This document shows positions 46,172 through 51,639 of a stretch of 51,639 nucleotides of DNA, in pieces (the first letter of the stretch is position 1; the number at the start of each line of letters is the position of its first letter). The stretch is from Methylobacterium indicum. Lineage in GTDB: Bacteria > Pseudomonadota > Alphaproteobacteria > Rhizobiales > Beijerinckiaceae. Below the pieces are notes generated by a model. That model was not told where the DNA came from. It ran no database searches and worked only from the letters and a program-made list of their open reading frames with translations. The DNA lies in assembly GCF_001043895.1 (NCBI RefSeq), contig NZ_JTHF01000047.1:1-51639 (forward strand), written 5' to 3'. The translations under genes and the position numbers were made by a program.

Positions 46172-46495
46172 ATGGCGACCATCGGCACCTTCACCCAGAC
46201 CCAGAACGGCTTCACCGGCGACATCGCCACCCTCACCATCCAGGCGCGTAAGGTCACGATCGTGCCGGCGACGGAGCGCAGCGGCGAGAGTGCCCCGACC
46301 CACCGGATCTACCTCGGCAAGGCGGAGATCGGCGCCGGATGGGCCAAGGTGTCGAAGGGTGAGCGGGACTACGTCTCGGTCAAGATCGACGACCCGAGCC
46401 TGCCGGCTCCCCTCTACGCCCGCCTCTTCGCGGAGGAAGACGGCAAGACCCACTCGCTGATCTGGACCCGCGAGACCAACCGCCGCCGGGGCTGA
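46172..46495 (+). CDS. DUF736 plasmid protein
   Basis: 107 residues, 'MATIGTFTQTQNGFTGDIAT' with 'LTIQARKVTIVPATERS', 'THRIYLGKAEIGAGWAKVSK' and 'YVSVKIDDPSLPAPLYARLF'. DUF736 is a small, all-beta, very common plasmid/ICE protein of alphaproteobacteria, usually near transfer or ArdC genes; its role is unknown. The ATG was chosen because the upstream part of the frame is a leader without conservation. It heads a group with 46563-46832 and ardC. Confidence 0.92.
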   Translation: MATIGTFTQTQNGFTGDIATLTIQARKVTIVPATERSGESAPTHRIYLGKAEIGAGWAKVSKGERDYVSVKIDDPSLPAPLYARLFAEEDGKTHSLIWTRETNRRRG

Positions 46496-46562
46496 CCCAG
46501 GCTTTCACGGGCCCCGCCGATCGCGGCGGGGCCGGACCTGCGACGAAAATGGAGCCCTATCG

Positions 46563-46832
46563 ATGGCTTACGCGTTCGACACACTCGGATATTCTAAGGC
46601 CCTGCGTGCGGCCGGCATCCCCACCGATCACGCCGAGGCACATGCCGCAGCGGCCCGGGAGTTCATCATGGTCGACCTCGTGACCAAGGAGGATCTGCGC
46701 GCGGCCAAGGACGAACTCCGCTCCGCCATGGAGCTGGAGACTCTCCGATTGACCATTCGGCTCGGGAGCATGATCGTAGGCGGCCTCGTGACGACTTTCG
46801 GGGGCCTTGCCGCCCTCATCAAGCTGACCTGA
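46563..46832 (+). CDS. small DUF1640-like coiled-coil membrane protein
   Basis: 89 residues. 'MAYAFDTLGYSKALRAAGIP' and 'TDHAEAHAAAAREFIMVDLV' precede a charged coiled coil ('TKEDLRAAKDELRSAMELET'). A single C-terminal helix ('MIVGGLVTTFGGLAALIKL') follows. This layout matches DUF1640/CCDC90-like small proteins found on plasmids. Its C terminus overlaps the next gene's 3' end on the other strand by 14 bp. Confidence 0.8.
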   Translation: MAYAFDTLGYSKALRAAGIPTDHAEAHAAAAREFIMVDLVTKEDLRAAKDELRSAMELETLRLTIRLGSMIVGGLVTTFGGLAALIKLT

Positions 46833-47154
46833 CCGGCATCTCGGCCCACTCCGCGCGAGCCGTTCGCCCCGGCCTGCGTCCTCGCCGCCGGGACTTCTCC
46901 GCCGCCAATTCGCGCTGGATCTCGGCGCGCGTCGCCAGGCCTTTCGGCACGTAGCCGAGCTGTACGAGCAGCCCGTTCAGCAGCTTGAATTGGTACGCGT
47001 GTCCGAACTGTGCGTTCGCGTACTCGCTCTCGCTGGCCGCGGACCCGTCCTCGCCCTCTAGGGCTTCGAGTTGCATCAGTGCCGCGAGGTAGAGGCGGTG
47101 GGCCGCGCGCACGCGCTGCTCCAGGGGCTCATCCAGGTGGCTTGAGCGTTGCAA
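46819..47154 (-). CDS. hypothetical plasmid protein, helical
   Basis: 111 residues, 'HLDEPLEQRVRAAHRLYLAA' with 'LMQLEALEGEDGSAASESEY' and 'QFKLLNGLLVQLGYVPKGLA', then a basic tail 'KSRRRGRRPGRTARAEWAEM'. No membrane segment; probably a soluble helical protein with a nucleic-acid-contacting tail. Family not recognised. It is convergent with the small coiled-coil gene and faces ardC across about 250 bp. Confidence 0.6.
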   Translation of the reverse strand: MQRSSHLDEPLEQRVRAAHRLYLAALMQLEALEGEDGSAASESEYANAQFGHAYQFKLLNGLLVQLGYVPKGLATRAEIQRELAAEKSRRRGRRPGRTARAEWAEMPVRSA

Positions 47155-47406
47155 GGACCGTCCCTCTATCCAGGCCTGCCGCAGGGTACCCGATGTGGGT
47201 CAAATGCAATTCTAGGATATAAATTTTCTGTGTTCTAGCAACCTTTGCGTGAGTTGCCGTGGGTTTCTTGCCCATCGCACGTCGTCGCGAACGTCCGCGT
47301 GGTGGATCAGCCGGGAGGTCGTGCCGGAGTGAGAGAAGGCCGGGAGAGGTCATGACGGGAGATCAGGCCGGAGAGAAGCTCCGGCGCCCGTCGCGAGACC
47401 ACGCCG

Positions 47407-48426
47407 ATGGCCCGACGCCCCTCCTCTTCCCGGAGATCCCCTGCCCGCCGCACCGAGGCCGTTCCAGCCCCGCGCGTCGACCTCTACCAGCGCATCACCG
47501 ACACGATCATCGCCCAGCTCGAGGAGGGCCGGGTGCCGTGGGTGCAGCCGTGGGGCGATCTGCCCGGTGCCGCCGCGGTCGGGATGCCGCGCAATGCCCA
47601 GACCGAGCGGGCGTATTCCGGCATCAACGTGATGCTGCTGTGGGCAAGCGGCATGGAGGCGGGCTACCCGACCCAGCGCTGGCTCACCTTCCGCCAGGCG
47701 CTCGCCCTCGGCGGCTGCGTGCGCCGCGGCGAGAAGGGCACACCGGTCGTCTACGCCAACCGCTTTACCCCTGATCGGGAGCGCGAACGAGCCAGCGCAG
47801 CCGGCGTGGAGGCGCGGTCGATCGCGTTCCTTAAGCAGTACACGGTCTTCAACGCCGCGCAGTGCGACGGGCTGCCCGAAGGCCTCTACGTGCCGCCCCC
47901 GCCGCCGCGCGAGGATCTGATCGAACCGCGCTTCCGCGCGCTGATGGAGGCGAGCGGCGTGCCCATCCACATCGGCGGGCAGAGGGCGTTCTACCGCCCG
48001 GCCGACGACGCGATCGTGCTGCCGCCGCCCCAATCCTTCTTCGAGCCAGTGAACTTCCACCGGACCGCAGCGCATGAGCTGTCCCACGCCACGGGCGCTG
48101 CCCACCGGCTCGCCCGCGACTTCACCGGGCGCTTCGGGAGCGAGGGCTACGCGCGCGAGGAGCTGGTGGCCGAGATCTCGGCGGCCTTCGTCTGCGCCAG
48201 CCTCGGCATCGTGCCGACCGTGCGCCACGCCGACTACATCGCATCCTGGCTCGAGGTGCTGAGCTCGGACCCCCGCGCGATCGTGCAGGCGGCGGGGATG
48301 GCGAGCCGCTCGGCCGACTGGCTGCTCGCCCGCCTGCCAGCCGAGCTCGCCCCGGAGGGCGCCGGCGGGCCGGACGAGGGCGATGAGGACGACGAGATCC
48401 CGGCCGACATGCAGGCGGCCGCGTGA
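47407..48426 (+). CDS. ardC: ArdC-family antirestriction protein
   Basis: 339 residues. The N-terminal ssDNA-binding domain is seen in 'VDLYQRITDTIIAQLEEGRV', 'PWVQPWGDLPGAAAVGMPRN' and 'RAYSGINVMLLW'. The C-terminal zincin-like metallopeptidase holds 'FHRTAAHELSHATGAAHRLA' (HELSH, about 220) and 'EGYAREELVAEISAAFVCAS' with the third ligand Glu. ArdC coats incoming single strands during conjugation and shields them from restriction. This supports a transferable plasmid. The TGA overlaps the next ATG (TGATG). Confidence 0.93.
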   Translation: MARRPSSSRRSPARRTEAVPAPRVDLYQRITDTIIAQLEEGRVPWVQPWGDLPGAAAVGMPRNAQTERAYSGINVMLLWASGMEAGYPTQRWLTFRQALALGGCVRRGEKGTPVVYANRFTPDRERERASAAGVEARSIAFLKQYTVFNAAQCDGLPEGLYVPPPPPREDLIEPRFRALMEASGVPIHIGGQRAFYRPADDAIVLPPPQSFFEPVNFHRTAAHELSHATGAAHRLARDFTGRFGSEGYAREELVAEISAAFVCASLGIVPTVRHADYIASWLEVLSSDPRAIVQAAGMASRSADWLLARLPAELAPEGAGGPDEGDEDDEIPADMQAAA

Positions 48427-48965
48427 TGCGGTTCAAGCCCTGGCCGCGGCCGACCCCGTTCGAGGACACGTCGCGCAAGCGCGCGGCGTACCGGCGCAAG
48501 CAGGTCCGCGAGCAGGCGGCCCTGCCCCTGTTCGCCGCCGTGGTCGCCGAGCACCAGCTCGACGTCGACGAGGAGATGGTCCGGCGCACCGGGCAGTGGG
48601 AGCGCCAGCAGCAGGAGAGCCGCCGGCAGCGGGCGGCCGGCGGGCGCAGAAAGCGCGAGCGCCTGTTCGCGCTCCCCCTCGCCCGGCGGTTGGCGATACG
48701 AGCGCTGTGGCGGGTCTGCCCGTACCCGGCCGATCCGAGCTATCTCGGGACGCTGCTGCACGAGATCGCGACCGGGCGGATCGATCCGGCCCAGCCACCG
48801 TGGGGTGGCCGGTACACGCTCACTCCCCGGACGACGCCGAACCCGACGAGCTTCGATGAGGCGTTCCGGCAAATCGGCCAGCGAATGGTCGGCGGTGGGC
48901 CGAAGACGACGGAAGCCGCCGAGCGCCAGTTCTGCGGCAATCTGGGTCGGGGATCCTGTTCCTGA
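48426..48965 (+). CDS. hypothetical protein coupled to ardC
   Basis: 179 residues from 'MRFKPWPRPTPFEDTSRKRA'; GTG 48423 is one codon earlier. Basic N terminus, then 'KQVREQAALPLFAAVVAEHQ', where QAALPLF fits the looser beta-clamp-binding hexapeptide. A highly charged 'RRQRAAGGRRKRERLF' region follows, and the C terminus ends 'RQFCGNLGRGSCS'. Family unknown. Coupling with ardC suggests a role in establishment or replication of transferred DNA. Confidence 0.65.
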   Translation: MRFKPWPRPTPFEDTSRKRAAYRRKQVREQAALPLFAAVVAEHQLDVDEEMVRRTGQWERQQQESRRQRAAGGRRKRERLFALPLARRLAIRALWRVCPYPADPSYLGTLLHEIATGRIDPAQPPWGGRYTLTPRTTPNPTSFDEAFRQIGQRMVGGGPKTTEAAERQFCGNLGRGSCS

Positions 48966-49287
48966 CCTCGCGCGTGCGACTGATCGAGCCGAACGAGTCG
49001 TTCTAGACCTCGTCGAACCACCGCCTGTCAGGCAGCCACGTCGGCCGCTCCGGGGATTGGGTGGTCATCGCGGTGCGAGGTGACTGCTCTGATGCGGACC
49101 TGGCCCTGATCCGCCGCCTTGCTCTGGCGGAGGACGACCGGCCCGTGGTGGTAAGGCGAGCGTAACCGCGCCGCAGCCGCGCGTCCGGTAGCTGGCTTCT
49201 GCAAGGCTGCTGGGGTCAAAACCTAAGCAGCTTGGCCGTGCGAAGGTCTCCTGAAGGTGGTTTACGGACCCTTGGTAGTGGATCGGC
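48966..49287 (+). other. intergenic region with a possible TAG-split small frame
   Basis: One plus-strand frame reads 'RVRLIEPNESF', TAG at 49004-49006, then 'SGDWVVIAVRGDCSDADLAL' and 'IRRLALAEDDRPVVVRRA' to TAA 49163-49165. The second half is coding-like, and the TAG is in the same frame. No start codon with support was found. It is listed as a candidate remnant only. Confidence 0.35.
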
Positions 49288-50523
49288 TCAGGTCCGCTTC
49301 GCGCTACTTGCGGAACCGAGCCGCAACCGCTGAACGGCGATCAGTCCGAACGCAACCGCCCCCGCTGCTGAGAGAGAGGCACCCGTGATGAAGGTGCCAT
49401 AGGAACCGTAGGCGTCCCACATGAGCCCGGCCGCCACATTGCCAGCCAGGACCGTAACGCCCGTCAGCAGGTTGAAGACGCCGAATGCCGTGCCTCGCAG
49501 GGCGGCGGGCGCGCTGTCGGCGATCAGCGTCGCGAGCAGGCCCTGCGAGAACCCCATGTGCAGTCCCCACAAGACGATGCCCACCATGAAGGCGGAGACG
49601 GAGGAGGCGTGGGCGAGCACCATGTAGGCCACCACCAGGAACACGAGGCTGGTCCCGAGCAGGCCCGTCCGCCCGATCGCGTCCGACAGGCGTCCGACCG
49701 GGTAGGCGGTCAGGCCGTAGACCGCGTGCATGATGACCAGGGTGATCGGAACCCAGGTCAACGAGAACCCGGCCTCCTGCGACTTGAGCAACAGGAACGC
49801 CTCGCTGAACCGCGCCGCAGTTAGCAGGCAAGCGACGAAGATCGTCAGCCACACCCCCCTGCCGAGTCTGACAGCATCCGCTACGCGCGGCGGGCCGTCC
49901 TTCTTCACCGGAGATGCGTGCACTGGTTCCTCGATGCCCACGACCAGGAGCGCGACCGCGAGGAGCGCCGGTACGACGGCGACCCAGAACACGGCCTGTA
50001 CGTTGCCGCCGAACAGGAACAGCAGACCGATCGCGACGAGCGGGCCAAGGAAGCCGCCGACCGTATCGAGCGACTTGCGCAGCCCGAAGCTCGCCCCGCG
50101 TAGCTCGGGCGGTGTAACGTCGGCGATCAGTGCATCGCGCGGGGTGCCGCGGATGCCCTTGCCGACGCGGTCGATCGCCTTCGCGCCGACGATCCAGCCG
50201 ATCGAGGAGGCCACGGGGAAGATCAGCTTGGAGGCCGCTCCCAGCCCGTACCCGGCGATCACCATCGGCTTCCGCCGACCACTCCAGTCGGTGATGATGC
50301 CCGAGAAGAGCTTGGTCGTCGTCGCGACAGCGACGGAGAAGCCCTCGACAAAGCCGACGAGCGCTGCCGATGCCCCGAGAGTGCCGACGAGGTAGAGCGG
50401 CAGTAGCGCCTGAACGATCTCGGACGACACGTCCATCAGCAGGCTGACGAAGCCGAGAACCCACACCGTGCGCGGGATCACGGGTCGCTGGACGTTTGGT
50501 GCGGAGGCGGACGAGTTCTGCAT
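49288..50523 (-). CDS. MFS transporter
   Basis: 411 residues from 'MQNSSASAPNVQRPVIPRTV'. A longer frame to 50751 has no start support, and its extra 76 residues are not conserved-looking. Twelve segments, with 'MDVSSEIVQALLPLYLVGTL', the loop signature 'IITDWSGRRKPMVIAGYGLG', 'DRVGKGIRGTPRDALIADVT' and 'AVYGLTAYPVGRLSDAIGRT'. The 'RVGKGIRGTPRDALIAD' segment is typical of a subgroup often found near metal-resistance genes; the substrate is unknown. It stands alone on the strand. Confidence 0.85.
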   Translation of the reverse strand: MQNSSASAPNVQRPVIPRTVWVLGFVSLLMDVSSEIVQALLPLYLVGTLGASAALVGFVEGFSVAVATTTKLFSGIITDWSGRRKPMVIAGYGLGAASKLIFPVASSIGWIVGAKAIDRVGKGIRGTPRDALIADVTPPELRGASFGLRKSLDTVGGFLGPLVAIGLLFLFGGNVQAVFWVAVVPALLAVALLVVGIEEPVHASPVKKDGPPRVADAVRLGRGVWLTIFVACLLTAARFSEAFLLLKSQEAGFSLTWVPITLVIMHAVYGLTAYPVGRLSDAIGRTGLLGTSLVFLVVAYMVLAHASSVSAFMVGIVLWGLHMGFSQGLLATLIADSAPAALRGTAFGVFNLLTGVTVLAGNVAAGLMWDAYGSYGTFITGASLSAAGAVAFGLIAVQRLRLGSASSAKRT

Positions 50524-50704
50524 GCTGCGCGGGATCCAGTTGCAGCGGGGCCATGCAGGACGGGGCATACGTTGGCAATCGATGCCGCGAGAGGTTCGGG
50601 GTCCGCACTCGCGCAGGCCCGGTCGTTCGGCACCGTGCCCTCGAACGTCTTCAAGGGATCGAAAGCAGCCGTTCGCACGGTCAAGCAGAGTGCGCTTTTC
50701 CACC

Positions 50705-50863
50705 CTACCGCCAACGGTCGCTGGCGTGCACGCCGATCTCGCGTCCCTCAAGACGGGCGACCTCGACCGCGACCTTCGTCCAGTACCTGGTCCTGCGCCC
50801 TTCCGGGCGCCGTGCCCGCTCGCGGGCGCGATAGTAGGCGTCGCTGCCGTAGCGGCGGTGCAT
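50705..50863 (-). CDS. small basic hypothetical protein
   Basis: 52 residues from 'MHRRYGSDAYYRARERARRP', then 'EGRRTRYWTKVAVEVARLEG' and 'REIGVHASDRWR'. Highly basic, and the repeating Arg pattern suggests nucleic-acid contact. The frame extends upstream to 50953, but the added part is an Arg-rich low-complexity stretch. The 50864-51190 region beyond it shows no supported gene. Confidence 0.45.
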   Translation of the reverse strand: MHRRYGSDAYYRARERARRPEGRRTRYWTKVAVEVARLEGREIGVHASDRWR

Positions 50864-51190
50864 GATGCGGGCGCGAGCCCGCACCCGGGCCTGTCGTCGG
50901 GCGCGCCGGTGCAGGAATGTCCCGAGGCCCAGCGGGAGCGGACAAGGCTTCACAGGGTCGGCCTCTGCCGGAGTCGTGCGCTGCCGATGTCATAGGCGCC
51001 AGAAGCGGCCCGATCCAGTCGGCGTGGCGGTGATCCGCCCGCTGGCTGCCTCGATCCGCCGGGAGGGTCTGGGCGGTGACCGATCTGCCGGATCGAGCGT
51101 CGTGCCGTAGAGGGAGAGGAGAAATCCGGTAAAGCAGCCTCTCGGACGAACAATGAAAGCCCTGAGTTCGAACGCGAGAGGCTGCGGCGG

Positions 51191-51616
51191 ATGACCGATC
51201 CACTCACCTTCGAGATGTCCCTCGACCTCGATATTCTGGAGCCCGGCCGGGTGCTCGAGGCCGGCGCCCGCGAGTACGTGCGGCGCCACTCCGCCCCGAC
51301 CATCGACGAAGCGCGGGCTCATCTCGCCGGCGACATGGCCAAGGCCCTCGCCGTCCTCGTCGACCTGCGCGATCTCACGGCCGACGGCGCCGTCGTGGTG
51401 CGCATCGAGACGACCGCCACAGACCCCGAACTCCCCCGCCTTCCCGGCCCGCCGCCCGCGCCCTGCCGGCCCCGGATCCGGCTTCCTGATCGGGCCTCAC
51501 GGCCCCGGGCCCACCCTCGCGCGCGAGGGGGCCCTTTTCCCGTGCAGGCTCCCCGGGTGGGACGAGGGGTCCCACCGCGCCTGCGGCGCAGGGGCGAGAC
51601 ATGGGCGAGTACGTGA
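51191..51616 (+). CDS. hypothetical protein, C-terminal part doubtful
   Basis: 141 residues, 'MTDPLTFEMSLDLDILEPGR' with 'VLEAGAREYVRRHSAPTIDE' and 'KALAVLVDLRDLTADGAVVV'. The first ~80 residues look real. From about residue 80 it becomes Pro/Arg-rich and runs through a strong hairpin-T element (51507-51538). The true end may lie earlier in another frame. The TGA overlaps the next ATG (TGATG), which favours the long form. No family recognised. Confidence 0.5.
   Translation: MTDPLTFEMSLDLDILEPGRVLEAGAREYVRRHSAPTIDEARAHLAGDMAKALAVLVDLRDLTADGAVVVRIETTATDPELPRLPGPPPAPCRPRIRLPDRASRPRAHPRARGGPFPVQAPRVGRGVPPRLRRRGETWAST
51507..51538 (+). terminator. hairpin with T-run inside the 51191 frame
   Basis: GGGCCCACCCTCGC (51507-51520) faces GCGCGAGGGGGCCC (51521-51534) as a strong stem, followed by TTTT. 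It has the form of a rho-independent terminator but sits inside the preceding reading frame. Confidence 0.5.
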
Positions 51617-51639
51617 TGACCACCGTGACCATCGGCGGC
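51616..51639 (+). CDS. start of a further gene, cut by the window
   Basis: The ATG overlaps the stop of the preceding frame (TGATG) and reads 'MTTVTIGG' to the edge. An in-frame ATG at 51601 is also possible. Only eight residues are visible, so no product can be named. Confidence 0.35.

Overview
The window looks like accessory, probably plasmid-borne DNA of a high-GC alphaproteobacterium, most likely Methylobacterium/Methylorubrum or a close relative. This rests on a RepB/ParB-type partition gene with repABC-style parS palindromes at the left edge, the plasmid-housekeeping genes (DUF736, ArdC, VapBC) on the right, the MucR-type regulator, and the many metal-resistance modules. The genus is an inference from general protein character, not a database match.

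Left part (1-6.7 kb): a repB whose 5' end lies outside the window carries three parS palindromes inside its own reading frame, exactly 93 bp apart, and a fourth just after its stop. No repC follows. A structured repeat of about 103 bp occurs three times here, twice joined to a parS site. Several genes are broken: a secreted nuclease (TGA), a sensor kinase (TAG) and a clamp-motif protein (frameshift). An AT-rich membrane-protein gene is a likely late arrival. Metal region A (6.8-15.8 kb): a copper-type MerR regulator (HmrR/CueR) diverges from a glutaredoxin-MauE fusion across a typical 19-bp-spacer promoter. Next comes an arsenic operon (arsR, two unrelated arsenate reductases, arsB, an MFS pump) divergent from arsH, then a mercury-type merR/merT/GDCCVxC locus without merA that ends at a broken IS.

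Mobile/defence region (15.8-24.9 kb): IS remnants, a VapBC-type pair, a tyrosine recombinase, and a two-gene restriction-modification-like unit (PD-(D/E)XK protein plus a 1035-residue Eco57I-like methylase). An AT-rich, mostly non-coding stretch with gene debris and a tiny membrane-protein gene follows, then a half ABC transporter lacking its ATPase. Metal region B (25.0-41.1 kb, all minus strand) is a large copper/silver island. Its distal operon (Cys-rich protein, FixH-like protein, CusB, CusA, DUF411) is followed by a second operon behind a second HmrR-type operator (CopZ-like, Cys/His-rich periplasmic protein, adaptor, second HME-RND pump, small periplasmic protein, DUF305, CopA-type ATPase, DUF4396). 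Together they would buffer copper in the cytoplasm, pump it to the periplasm and export it across the outer membrane; no outer-membrane CusC/TolC factor is visible.

Right part (41.2-51.6 kb): an HNH protein, then the most novel-looking unit, a two-gene operon of a phosphoribosyltransferase-like protein and a NADAR protein with lower GC than its surroundings. A toxin-like gene fragment, a second VapBC with a GATATC-repeat operator, a MucR regulator split by TAG, DUF736, a small coiled-coil membrane protein, ArdC antirestriction protein and an MFS transporter follow. A recurring theme is otherwise intact reading frames split by one stop codon (TGA at 1705; TAG at 3791, 16196 and 45434), which is either ordinary plasmid decay or worth testing for read-through.
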